Source of the DNA: JAWVZB01 sp033722375
Lineage (GTDB): Bacteria; Actinomycetota; Nitriliruptoria; Nitriliruptorales; Nitriliruptoraceae
Direction of reading: 5' to 3'
Assembly (NCBI GenBank): GCA_033722375.1
Contig: JAWVZB010000019.1
Coordinates: 1 to 33,862, forward strand
DNA length: 33,862 nt
Each line of letters opens with the position of its first letter. Within the stretch, counting starts at the first letter, position 1. Shown one piece after another: positions 1 to 7,207 of this stretch. The notes under the pieces were generated by a model, which saw only the letters and a list, made by a program, of their open reading frames with translations, did not search any database and was not told where the DNA came from. The position numbers and the translations under genes were made by a program.

Positions 1-108
1 CAGCGGCTGCTGCGCGACGCCCGCGTCACCACCCTCTACGAGGGGACGAGCCAGATCCAGCACTTGATCATCGGTCGGCACCTCACGGGTATCAACGCGT
101 TCACGTGA
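1..108 (+). CDS. acyl-CoA dehydrogenase, C-terminal end (partial)
   Basis: The first 35 codons are open and end at a TGA. They read as the last residues of an acyl-CoA dehydrogenase: RDARVTTLYEGTSQIQ followed by HLIIGRHLTG. The YEGTSQIQ block is the family signature near the C-terminus. Its Glu is the catalytic base in medium-chain-type enzymes, while in other subfamilies the base lies elsewhere. The flavoenzyme would oxidise an acyl-CoA thioester at the alpha-beta bond and pass electrons to ETF. The rest of the gene lies before the window, so chain-length class cannot be judged. The last 14 codons, stop included, recur almost exactly at 171-212. Confidence 0.88.
   Translation, partial: QRLLRDARVTTLYEGTSQIQHLIIGRHLTGINAFT
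67..108 (+). repeat. 42-bp direct repeat, copy 1 (dehydrogenase 3' end)
   Basis: This copy encodes IIGRHLTGINAFT plus the TGA stop of the acyl-CoA dehydrogenase. It matches 171-212 except for third-position changes in two codons (GCG/GCC, ACG/ACC) and the stop triplet (TGA/TAG). Conservation of the reading frame suggests descent from coding sequence. Confidence 0.9.
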
Positions 109-170
109 CAGCCGCGGTGCCTCCCGCGCCGTGCGTGCTCGCCGCTGCGCGGCTCCGCGCCTCCGGCGAC

Positions 171-212
171 ATCATCGGTCGGCACCTCACGGGTATCAAC
201 GCCTTCACCTAG
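171..212 (+). repeat. 42-bp direct repeat, copy 2 (orphan gene tail)
   Basis: This is a second copy of the dehydrogenase tail, 104 bp downstream of the first, with no gene attached to it. It still reads IIGRHLTGINAFT and ends in TAG. Its stop overlaps the stop of the convergent ASCH gene: CTA at 209-211 is the ASCH stop read on the other strand. The 62 bp between the copies are GC-rich with small hairpins such as GCCGCTGCGCGGC. It is a relic of a duplication or of a deleted paralogue. Confidence 0.88.
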
Positions 213-640
213 TCGTCGTTCCAGACGTCGGTGACCTGGACGCGTTGCACGATCAGTCGGGTGTCGGCATCGAGCTCCTCGCCGGTCTCTTCCAGCGCCC
301 CGCCCAGCATCGCTTCGTTCGCGCGGCGCCACCCGGCCGCATCGTCCCCGTAGCCCTCGCCGGCCACGAGCCGCGGATCGGGATCGCCCCAGGTGGTCTC
401 GAACACGTCGGTGACGCGGACGTTGCACCGTGGATCCTCGTCGGCGTCGATGACGGTCAGCTCCTGCCCCCCCGACGTGCGCAGCTCGTCCAGCTCGTCC
501 TCGTCCAGGACCGCGACGGGCTCGTAGAGCACGTCCAGCGCCCCCGACAGCAGGCGCGCGAGCAGGAGCTCCCCGAACCCGTGGTCACCGTCCCACCCCA
601 GCTGAACGATCTGCTCGTGGAACTCCGGTTGCTGCGTCAC
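209..640 (-). CDS. ASCH-domain protein
   Basis: A 143-residue protein. The region after about residue 60 (QELTVIDADEDP, RVTDVFETTWGDPD, AGEGYGDDAAGWRRAN, then DADTRLIVQRVQVTDVW) has the order and spacing of the ASCH fold: a strand, an EG-containing loop, a WRxAN/H helix and a final hydrophobic strand. ASCH proteins are PUA-related and thought to bind RNA or modified nucleotides; some are amidohydrolases. I chose the GTG at 640 because GGAGG lies five bases before it; an upstream ATG at 688 has no such site. A TAGGTT -10-like box sits about 20 bases before the start. It is divergent from the PHP gene. The precise substrate is unknown. Confidence 0.72.
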   Translation of the reverse strand: MTQQPEFHEQIVQLGWDGDHGFGELLLARLLSGALDVLYEPVAVLDEDELDELRTSGGQELTVIDADEDPRCNVRVTDVFETTWGDPDPRLVAGEGYGDDAAGWRRANEAMLGGALEETGEELDADTRLIVQRVQVTDVWNDD

Positions 641-719
641 GGCGTCCTCCGTTCGACCGCAACCTACTGCGATAGCGTTCCGCCACACTCGTCACTCCAC
701 CGTCCGTCCTGGAGGCCCA

Positions 720-1565
720 GTGCCCGGTTACGACCTCCACACCCACACGATCATGAGCGACGGCACCACGACGCCGGAGGAGAACGTCGAGCTGGCCCTC
801 GAGCTCGGTCTCGAAGGGCTCGGCGTCACCGACCACGACACCACCGAGCCGTTCGAGCGGGCGTTCGCTGCTGCCGAGGGAACCGATCTCGAGATCGTTC
901 CCGGCACCGAGTTCAGCGCGGAGCTCGACGGGGCGTCGGTCCACGTGCTCGGCTACTGGATCGATCCCGACGACGAGCCGCTCCAGCGGGAGATGGACCG
1001 TCTGCGCAACGAGCGCTTCCGCCGTGCCGAGGAGATCGTGGCGAAGTTCAACGAGCTCGGCATCGGAGTCGGCTTCGACCGGGTCCAGGAGCTGGCGGGG
1101 GACGCCCCGATCGGGCGGCCCCACATCGCGAAGGCGGTCGTCGAGACCGGGGCTGCGGAGGACCTTCAGGAGGTGTTCGACAACTGGCTCGCGGACGGCG
1201 GGCCGGCGTACGTCCCGAAGTACGCCGTCGATCCCGTCACCGCTGTGGAGCTGCTCACCGGTGCCGGCGGGGTCGCGGTGCTCGCCCATCCGGGCCTCTA
1301 CGGCGAGGGAGATCGCGGCATCACGAAGGAGACGATCGAGGCGATGGTGGCGGTCGGGCTCGCCGGGATCGAGGCCGACCATCCCGATCACGACGAGCAG
1401 GACCGGACCTTCTACAACGGCATCGCCACGAGCCTCGACCTGGTCGTCACGGCCGGGAGTGACTTCCACGGGGACCGCAAGGACAACCGGCTCGGTGAGG
1501 CCACGGTGCCACGTGAACGGGTCGAAGCGCTCCGTGAACGCCGGTCCGGCTCAGGAAGTGACTAG
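720..1565 (+). CDS. PHP-domain metal-dependent phosphoesterase
   Basis: A 281-residue PHP protein of the YciV/RNase AM type. Metal ligands are visible in order: DLHTHT (residues 5-10), D14, GVTDHDT (35-41), PGTEFSA with E64, RPHIAKA, VLAHPG, ADHPDHD and GSDFHG near the end. Relatives hydrolyse 3',5'-nucleoside bisphosphates such as pAp or trim RNA 5' ends exonucleolytically using three metal ions. Length is typical of the family and all ligand motifs look intact. The GTG start at 720 follows TGGAGG at 710-715. A TAGCGT -10-like box at 673-678 lies in the gap shared with the divergent ASCH gene. The cytosolic nucleotide or RNA phosphoesterase role is inferred from family. Confidence 0.87.
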   Translation: MPGYDLHTHTIMSDGTTTPEENVELALELGLEGLGVTDHDTTEPFERAFAAAEGTDLEIVPGTEFSAELDGASVHVLGYWIDPDDEPLQREMDRLRNERFRRAEEIVAKFNELGIGVGFDRVQELAGDAPIGRPHIAKAVVETGAAEDLQEVFDNWLADGGPAYVPKYAVDPVTAVELLTGAGGVAVLAHPGLYGEGDRGITKETIEAMVAVGLAGIEADHPDHDEQDRTFYNGIATSLDLVVTAGSDFHGDRKDNRLGEATVPRERVEALRERRSGSGSD

Positions 1566-1575
1566 CCTGTAGGCA

Positions 1576-1629
1576 GCGGACACCGCGCACGGGGGCGCGA
1601 GCCTTCCCCCGGCGCCCCCCGGAGTCCGC
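1576..1629 (+). promoter_or_regulatory. nested inverted repeat before the FHA-LuxR gene
   Basis: Two nested stems lie between the PHP stop and the next ribosome binding site. The outer arms are GCGGAC (1576-1581) with GTCCGC (1624-1629). The inner arms are GGGGGCGC (1591-1598) with GCGCCCCC (1612-1619). AGGAGG at 1631-1636 begins directly after the outer arm. There is no T-run, so it may be a stable transcript end for the PHP gene or a leader controlling access to the downstream start. Confidence 0.5.
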
Positions 1630-1641
1630 CAGGAGGAGAGC

Positions 1642-2220
1642 GTGGCAGACCAGCAGAAGGCCCAGAAGATCGTCCCTGTGCCGACACTGCACTTCTCGGA
1701 AGGTGCTCTCGCCGGTCGGGTCGTGCGACTCGATCGTGATGAGGCGACCCTCGGCCGCCGAGAGGACAACGCCTACGTGATCCCTGATCCGCGGGTCTCG
1801 CGCGTACACGCCGAGATCCGCAAGGAAGCCGGCGCCGTCATCGTCACGGACCTCGGCTCCAGTGGCGGCACGAAGGTCAACGGCGAGGACATCACCGGCC
1901 CCCACGTCATCAACCACGGCGACAAGGTCAGTTTCGGTCCCGTGACCGCCACGTTCGAGGATCCCGCTCAGGCTGCTCAGGGCGAGGAAGAGACCGTGGT
2001 CTTCGAGGTCCCGAAGGTCGACACCGGCCCCCATCTCTCGCCCCGTCAGCAGCAGGTGCTGGAACTGATGGCCGAGGGCATGACCAACGCCGAGATCGGC
2101 GAGCAGCTCGGCGTCACCGAGCGGACCGTCAAGGCCTACGCCCAGGAGCTCTACGACAAGCTGGGCGTGCGCAACCGTGCCGGCGCCGTCGCGGAAGCCG
2201 CCAAGCTGGGCCTCCTCTGA
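1642..2220 (+). CDS. FHA domain - LuxR-type HTH fusion regulator
   Basis: A 192-residue protein with two domains. Residues about 25-106 form an FHA domain with GRR (38-40), SRVH (53-56) and the SSGGTKVNG loop (73-81), the residues that read phosphothreonine. Residues about 131-190 form a LuxR/GerE helix-turn-helix: LSPRQQQVLELMAEGMTNAE, then LGVTERTVKAY and YDKLGVRNR. The acidic linker GEEETVVFE (114-122) holds Thr118, a plausible Ser/Thr-kinase site, though this is only inference. The protein probably binds DNA under control of kinase signalling; no receiver domain is present. GTG start is set by AGGAGG six bases upstream. It leads a same-strand run with the ATPase gene, whose ATG follows seven bases after this stop. 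Confidence 0.88.
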   Translation: MADQQKAQKIVPVPTLHFSEGALAGRVVRLDRDEATLGRREDNAYVIPDPRVSRVHAEIRKEAGAVIVTDLGSSGGTKVNGEDITGPHVINHGDKVSFGPVTATFEDPAQAAQGEEETVVFEVPKVDTGPHLSPRQQQVLELMAEGMTNAEIGEQLGVTERTVKAYAQELYDKLGVRNRAGAVAEAAKLGLL

Positions 2221-2227
2221 CCGCTCG

Positions 2228-3790
2228 ATGACCGGCGACGGAGCCCTCGACGACCTCCTGTCGGCGTCGTTCGGGTTCCCCGACGACGCGGTGATCCTCG
2301 GGCGACCGCTGCTGCCGAGCCTCGACTCGACCCTCAACGACCACTACGTCCAGGCGCCGTTGGCGATGCTGAACCGGCACGGGTTGGTCGCCGGGGCGAC
2401 GGGTACCGGCAAGACCAAGTCGTTGCAGGTCTTCGCGGAGCAACTCTCCCGTGCCGGCGTCCCCGTCTTCCTCGCCGACCTCAAAGGTGACCTGACGGGC
2501 CTCGCCGTCGAGTCACCCGGGCACAGCAAGATCGACGAGAGGATGGGGGGCATGGAGCTGCCCTGGCAGCCCGAGTCCTTCCCGGTCGAGCTGCTCTCGC
2601 TCACCGGAGACAACGGCACCCCCCTCCGCGCCCCGCTCAGCTCGTTCGGGCCGCTGCTGCTCGCGAAGGTGATGGATGCGACCGCCGTGCAGGAGTCGGT
2701 CCTCCAGGTCATCTTCCGCTACGCGGACGAGGCCGGGCTCGCGTTGCTCGACCTCGAGGACCTGGTTGCCATGCTGCGCCATCTCACCTCGGAGGCCGGC
2801 GAGGCGGTTCAGGACGAGTACGGAGGCATGTCGACCCAGACCCTCAACGTGCTGCTTCGCAAGGCGATGCAGCTCGAATCCGAAGGGGCGGAGACCTTCT
2901 TCGGGGAACCCGAGTTCGAGATCGGCGATCTGCTGCGGACCCAGGACGGTCGGGGCGTGGTGACGGTCATGAACCTCACCGACGTGCAGACCAAGCCGCG
3001 GATCTTCTCCACCTTCATGATGTGGCTCCTGGCGGAGCTCTACGAGACGTTGGACGAGGTCGGTGACCGCGATCAGCCCCGCCTGGTCTTCTTCTTCGAC
3101 GAGGCACACCTGCTGTTCGACGGGGCGTCGAAGGCGCTGCTCGAGGCCGTGCAGCTCACCGTCCGGATGATCCGCTCGAAGGGGGTGGGGGTGTTCTTCG
3201 TCACACAGCGCCCCGACGACGTGCCCGCCGACGTGCTCTCACAGCTCGCCAACCGGGTTCAGCACGCCCTCCGTGCCCACACGCCGCAGGACCAGAAGGC
3301 GTTGACGCTCACGGCCAGGACGTTCCCCACCTCCGACCACTACGACATCGAAGAGACGCTGACGTCCCTCGGGACGGGCGAGGCGCTCGTGACCGTCCTC
3401 GACCCCGACGGAGCCCCGTCGCCGTCGGCGCCGACGCGGATGGTCGCCCCGGTGTCCCTGATGGACCCTGTCGGACCCGAGGTGGTGCGACGGCTCGTCG
3501 CCGCGAGCGACCTGCACGCGAAGTACGCCACGGAGCTCGACCGCGAGTCCGCTGCCGAGCTCCTCGCCGAACGGGCTGAGCGGCGTGCGGCGGCCGCCGC
3601 CGAGGCCGAGCGTGCCGAGGCAGAGGAAGCGGCGGTGTCGCGCCGGCGCGAGGAGGCCGAGTCACGCACCCGCGGCGGGTACCGTCGCGACTCCGCGATA
3701 GATCGTGCGGTCAAGAACGCGGCGAGCGCGGTCGGGCGCGAGGTCGGCCGCCAGTTGATCCGCGGCCTGCTCGGAACGCTCAAGCGCTGA
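2228..3790 (+). CDS. HerA/YjgR-type (DUF853) P-loop ATPase
   Basis: A 520-residue ATPase of the helicase HerA-like / YjgR group. Walker A GATGTGKT is at residues 56-63, followed by FLADLKGDLTGLA. Walker B is VFFFDEAHLLF near 287-297, then TQRPDDVPADVLSQLANR (a sensor/arginine-finger-like region) and VQHALRAHTP. Residues about 435-490 are Ala/Glu/Arg-rich and probably coiled coil. The tail resembles the family's basic C-terminus (GREVGRQLIRGLLGTLKR). Relatives are hexameric motor ATPases related to FtsK/HerA; the YjgR subgroup has no settled function. I start at ATG 2228, seven bases after the upstream stop, although an in-frame ATG lies within the previous gene at 2177. The ribosome site is weak, suggesting translational coupling. 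Confidence 0.88.
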   Translation: MTGDGALDDLLSASFGFPDDAVILGRPLLPSLDSTLNDHYVQAPLAMLNRHGLVAGATGTGKTKSLQVFAEQLSRAGVPVFLADLKGDLTGLAVESPGHSKIDERMGGMELPWQPESFPVELLSLTGDNGTPLRAPLSSFGPLLLAKVMDATAVQESVLQVIFRYADEAGLALLDLEDLVAMLRHLTSEAGEAVQDEYGGMSTQTLNVLLRKAMQLESEGAETFFGEPEFEIGDLLRTQDGRGVVTVMNLTDVQTKPRIFSTFMMWLLAELYETLDEVGDRDQPRLVFFFDEAHLLFDGASKALLEAVQLTVRMIRSKGVGVFFVTQRPDDVPADVLSQLANRVQHALRAHTPQDQKALTLTARTFPTSDHYDIEETLTSLGTGEALVTVLDPDGAPSPSAPTRMVAPVSLMDPVGPEVVRRLVAASDLHAKYATELDRESAAELLAERAERRAAAAAEAERAEAEEAAVSRRREEAESRTRGGYRRDSAIDRAVKNAASAVGREVGRQLIRGLLGTLKR

Positions 3791-3817
3791 CCGTAGGCAA
3801 GCAACGACGAGGACATC

Positions 3818-4834
3818 GTGACGGCTCGGGTCATCGCCTTCGCCAACCAGAAGGGCGGCGTCGGCAAGACGACGACAACCCTCAGCGTGGCGGGTGCCCT
3901 CGCCGAGCTCGGTCAGGCGGTCCTCGTCGTTGACCTCGACCCACAGGCGTGCCTCACGTTCTCGATGGGCTACGACCCCGATGAACTCGACCCGACGATC
4001 CACGACGTCGTGGTCGGTCGGGTGGACCTCGCCCAGACCGTGCGGCAGCACGAAGAGGTCGATGTCGCCCCGGCCAACATCGACCTGGCCGGTGCCGAGG
4101 TCACGCTGTTGTCGCGGACGGGGCGCGAGTACCTGCTCCGGGGCGAGCTCAGTGACCTGCTGGACAGCTACGACACGGTGCTGATCGATTGCGCCCCGTC
4201 GCTCGGGGTCCTCACGATCAACGGGCTGACGGCCGCCGACGAGGTCGTCGTTCCCGTGCAGTGCGAGACGCTGTCCCACCGGGGGGTGGCGCAGTTGCTC
4301 GACACGATCAACGACGTGCGCCGCCTCACCAACCGGTCGCTCGAGGTGCGCGGGATGGTCGTCACGATGTTCGACTCGCGGACCCGTCACGGCCGGGAGG
4401 TCCTCCGGGACCTGATCGCCCGGTACGACCTCGACCTCATCGGACCGCCCGTCCGGAAGTCGGTTCGGTTCGCGGAGGCACCGATCGGGGGTCAGAGCCT
4501 GCTCGCTGCCGGCACCGACGTGCCGGGTACTGCTGCCTACCGGGCCATCGCCCGTGAACTCCTCGGCCTCCCCGTCGAGGAGGAGTTGCTGGAGGGCGCC
4601 GGATGGGGCCGCGAAACGAGGCGTGAGATCCTCGGCGAGACCGAGGACGAGACCGGGCCCGATCCCGACCCCACACCGTCGGACGACGCTGCGCCGGGGA
4701 CTCCGGCGGACGCCGATGATCCGTCTGCGGCCGGCGGCGGGGACGACGGGAGCGGTGCGGAAAGCTCCGAAGCGGCGGGCGCAGACGAGCTCACGGTGGT
4801 CGATCTCGATGAGCGGGAGCGAACCCGTGGCTGA
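3818..4834 (+). CDS. ParA/Soj-type ATPase with acidic C-terminal tail
   Basis: A 338-residue deviant-Walker ATPase. KGGVGKTT (residues 12-19) carries the signature lysine, followed by VLVVDLDPQACLTFSMG and Walker B TVLIDCAPSLGVL near residues 118-131. VPVQCETLSHRGVAQL is typical of the Soj/ParA branch. These proteins bind DNA or membranes in an ATP-dependent way and position chromosomes, plasmids or protein assemblies. The core ends near residue 262. A disordered Asp/Glu/Pro/Ser-rich tail of about 75 residues follows, which is unusual. No ParB or parS-like repeat is nearby, so this is probably an orphan positioning ATPase. The GTG start follows GACGAGGAC. The stop lies inside the next gene's first codons. 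Confidence 0.9.
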   Translation: MTARVIAFANQKGGVGKTTTTLSVAGALAELGQAVLVVDLDPQACLTFSMGYDPDELDPTIHDVVVGRVDLAQTVRQHEEVDVAPANIDLAGAEVTLLSRTGREYLLRGELSDLLDSYDTVLIDCAPSLGVLTINGLTAADEVVVPVQCETLSHRGVAQLLDTINDVRRLTNRSLEVRGMVVTMFDSRTRHGREVLRDLIARYDLDLIGPPVRKSVRFAEAPIGGQSLLAAGTDVPGTAAYRAIARELLGLPVEEELLEGAGWGRETRREILGETEDETGPDPDPTPSDDAAPGTPADADDPSAAGGGDDGSGAESSEAAGADELTVVDLDERERTRG

Positions 4835-5159
4835 CGGGCGAAGCGAGCGGCTCGACCGCATCCAGGCTCCCGACGCGGGACGGTCGCGACACCGCGACCA
4901 CGACGGGAAGGAGGCGCTCTACTCCACCTCGCCCGGGGCTGCCCCGACCTCCCCCGTGCTGGTCGTGTGCGAGCGCTGCGACGTCGAGAAGGGGATCGGG
5001 CTGCTCGACGCGGTCAAGCTGCTCCGCCCGCCGATGTTCGTGAACCCGGCGTCGGGGCGCATGTGGGCCAAGTGCCCTACCTGCGAGCGCCGCTCGTGGC
5101 TGCGGGTCCGGAAGGGCCAGGCGTTGCGCGCCTTGCTGGATCGCGACCCCGACGCCTGA
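4827..5159 (+). CDS. small zinc-ribbon protein coupled to ParA
   Basis: A 110-residue protein whose GTG start overlaps the ParA stop by eight bases, so translation is probably coupled. The first 45 or so residues are polar and basic (RSERLDRIQ, RSRHRDHDGKE). Two cysteine pairs, CERC and CPTC, frame a segment containing GIGLLDAVKLLRPP and PASGRMWAKCPTCERRSWLR. The four cysteines should bind one zinc ion. I do not recognise a named family. The tight link suggests it acts with the ParA ATPase, for example as a cargo or adaptor, but nothing in the sequence proves that. It ends ten bases before the convergent helicase stop. Confidence 0.75.
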   Translation: MADGRSERLDRIQAPDAGRSRHRDHDGKEALYSTSPGAAPTSPVLVVCERCDVEKGIGLLDAVKLLRPPMFVNPASGRMWAKCPTCERRSWLRVRKGQALRALLDRDPDA

Positions 5160-5169
5160 GGCCACCCCG

Positions 5170-6969
5170 TCAGGGGAGGTGCTCGACCTTCACCCGTCGA
5201 GCGAGTGCGGGTTGGCCGTCGCCCCGGGCCTCGTCACCGGCCGCGGTCGGCTCCTCCCACGGCGGAGCCGAGTCGCCGTTGTCGTGCTGCTTGCGGTTGC
5301 GGGCCCGGTCGCGGTTCTTGTCGCCACGGTCACGGCTGTCGTTCCCGCGTGGCCGATCACCGCGGTCGCGGCTACGGGCGCGGTCACGGTCAGCGTCCTT
5401 CTTCTTGCCGGTCGTCTCCTTCTTCCGGCTGGTTCGGGCTCGCGTGCGCCCGTTCCCGCCGGAGCTCTTCCCGGAGCTCTTCGCCCGCGTGCGGCTGTCG
5501 TCGCCACTCGGGGTCTCGCGTGTCCGTGTTCGGACCCGCTCCGCCCGATCGTCCTTGGTCGCCACGATCTCCTCTGCGCGTTCGGCAGGGGGACGGCGTT
5601 CCTTGGACCTCGGCGCCGGCCGCGAGGACGAGTCCTTCTTCCCGCCTCGCTTGCTGTCGCGCTTCCCGTCGCGCTGCTTGTCCCCGCGCGACCGCGACCG
5701 TTTCTGTCCTCGGCGCTCGCTGCTGCTGCGGTTGTGCGACCGGCCGTCACTGCGACCCTTGCGGCGCTGCTTCCCGCCGTCGTCGGTCTGACCCAGATGC
5801 TCCCACGGAGTCTCGTCGGGCAGGTCGAACCGCTCGGTGATCTCGTCGGACGTCGAGAAGACCTCCTGGATCTCGCGGTCGGCCTCGACCCGCTTGCGGA
5901 TCACGTTGAGCCGGTCCACCTCGTTGAACTCGGCGAACGTGATGGCGACCCCCGAGGCTCCGGCGCGTGCGGTCCGCCCGATGCGGTGGAGGTACATCTT
6001 GTGGTCGTCCGGGCAGTCGTAGTTGATGACGTGGGTGGCGTTGTCGACGTCGAGGCCGCGGGCCGCCACCTCGGTGGCGACGAGCACGTCCACGTTGCCG
6101 TCGCGGAACTTGCCCATGTTGCGTTCCCGGCTGGCCTGCCGCAGGTCGCCGTGGACCGCGATGGCCTTGGTGTTGAGCTTCTCGAGCTCGTTCACCAACC
6201 GGTCCGCCATCCGCTTGGTCCGGGTGAAGACGTAGGCGGCGCCCCGCTCCGGCTGTTGCAGCAGCCGGGCCAGCAGCCGCGGCTTGTCCATCCGGTGGAC
6301 GAGGAAGAAGTGCTGCTCGACGGTGGGAGCCACCTCGTGCTCCTCGGTGTCCGCCCGGAGGAACGTCGGGTGGGACATGTAGCGCCGGGCGAGCTTGACG
6401 ACCTCGTTCGGCATCGTCGCGCTGAACAGCATCGTGTGCCGATCCTCGGCGCAGGCCTCGATCAAGCGCTCGACGTCGGGGAGGAAGCCCATGTCGAGCA
6501 TCTCGTCGGCCTCGTCAAGCACCAGCTCGCGGACGTTCGAGAGGTCGAGGTTGCCCCGGTTGAGCTGGTCCAGGAGCCGGCCGGGCGTGCCGACGACGAC
6601 GTGCACACCCGTCGTCAGCTCACGGTTCTGCTCCTCGTAGCCCACACCCCCGTACACCGAGGTGACCCGGATCCCGCTGGACTCGCCGATGGAGAGGTCG
6701 CCCGTGACCTGGAGGCACAGCTCGCGGGTGGGAACGATCACGAACGCCTGCGTCTGGGCGACGTCCGGATCGATCCGCTCGAGGAGCGGCAGCCCGAAGG
6801 CGAGCGTCTTGCCGGTCCCGGTGCGGGCCTGGCCGATCACGTCGGCGCCCTTCAGCGCCATGGGGATCGCGAGCTCCTGGATCGGGAACGGCTCGGTGAT
6901 GTCCTGGTCGTTCAGCTCGGCGACGAGCTGGTCGCTGATGCCGAGATCGGTGAAGGTCTTGCGCGTCAC
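5170..6969 (-). CDS. DEAD-box RNA helicase with long basic low-complexity tail
   Basis: A 599-residue ATP-dependent RNA helicase. Motifs run in order: Q motif (TEPFPIQ), ARTGTGKT (48-55), PTREL (80-84), GTPGR (127-131), DEAD (152-155), SAT (183-185), VFTRTKR, ATEVAARGLDV (298-308) and HRIGRTAR (328-335). The catalytic core resembles CsdA/DeaD/RhlE proteins that remodel ribosomal RNA or mRNA, often in the cold. From about residue 395 the chain becomes a 200-residue Arg/Lys/Ser/Gly/Asp-rich tail with RSRD, RDRGD and KRGGKK runs, likely an RNA-binding, phase-separating segment. The GTG start at 6969 follows a GAGGA site. It is divergent from the acyl-CoA dehydrogenase gene across 238 bp. Confidence 0.93.
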   Translation of the reverse strand: MTRKTFTDLGISDQLVAELNDQDITEPFPIQELAIPMALKGADVIGQARTGTGKTLAFGLPLLERIDPDVAQTQAFVIVPTRELCLQVTGDLSIGESSGIRVTSVYGGVGYEEQNRELTTGVHVVVGTPGRLLDQLNRGNLDLSNVRELVLDEADEMLDMGFLPDVERLIEACAEDRHTMLFSATMPNEVVKLARRYMSHPTFLRADTEEHEVAPTVEQHFFLVHRMDKPRLLARLLQQPERGAAYVFTRTKRMADRLVNELEKLNTKAIAVHGDLRQASRERNMGKFRDGNVDVLVATEVAARGLDVDNATHVINYDCPDDHKMYLHRIGRTARAGASGVAITFAEFNEVDRLNVIRKRVEADREIQEVFSTSDEITERFDLPDETPWEHLGQTDDGGKQRRKGRSDGRSHNRSSSERRGQKRSRSRGDKQRDGKRDSKRGGKKDSSSRPAPRSKERRPPAERAEEIVATKDDRAERVRTRTRETPSGDDSRTRAKSSGKSSGGNGRTRARTSRKKETTGKKKDADRDRARSRDRGDRPRGNDSRDRGDKNRDRARNRKQHDNGDSAPPWEEPTAAGDEARGDGQPALARRVKVEHLP

Positions 6970-7126
6970 GTCTTTGTCCTCAGAGAGTTGGGCGGCCGTA
7001 CAGGCCGATGAGCGCCGCGGAGTCGGGGTCGTGGACCCGGATGGCGCGTACGAAGCTGGTCGGAGGGTACCGGCCCGTCTGCTCCGGCCACCGACGGTGC
7101 CCCCGCGGTCTCGACAGCCACCCCGT

Positions 7127-7141
7127 TTGACATGGGTGTCA
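7127..7141. promoter_or_regulatory. TTGACA box overlapping a TGACA-N4-TGTCA palindrome
   Basis: TTGACA at 7127-7132 is an excellent -35 hexamer for this GC-rich sequence. The perfect inverted repeat TGACA TGGG TGTCA (7128-7141) overlaps it. A TAGGGT -10-like box is at 7156-7161, but the 23-base spacing is too long for a standard promoter with this -35. The site lies 66 bases before the dehydrogenase start and could be a repressor operator, as TetR-type regulators often control acyl-CoA genes. No regulator gene is adjacent. Confidence 0.4.
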
Positions 7142-7207
7142 GTGCGCGGGCGGGATAGGGTTCCAACTGGCGATCCTGGCCGTCCCCGTCCCCGAGGAGC
7201 CCACGTC

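Noticed and set aside
131..1462. Long plus-strand frame across the ASCH and PHP genes
   Set aside because: Arg/Pro/His-rich shadow in antisense and alternate frames; no family motif, and both real genes are clear.
3818..4834. Chromosome-partition parAB locus
   Set aside because: No ParB gene, no parS-like palindrome and no origin-linked genes (dnaA, rsmG, yidC) nearby; only an orphan ParA.
5162..5181. Short hairpin between the zinc-ribbon and helicase stops
   Set aside because: Only four solid base pairs (CCCC with GGGG) around a four-base loop, too weak to call a terminator.
5179..7011. Long plus-strand open frame opposite the DEAD-box helicase
   Set aside because: Antisense shadow created by GC-rich codon bias; Leu/Val/Asp repeats without motifs.
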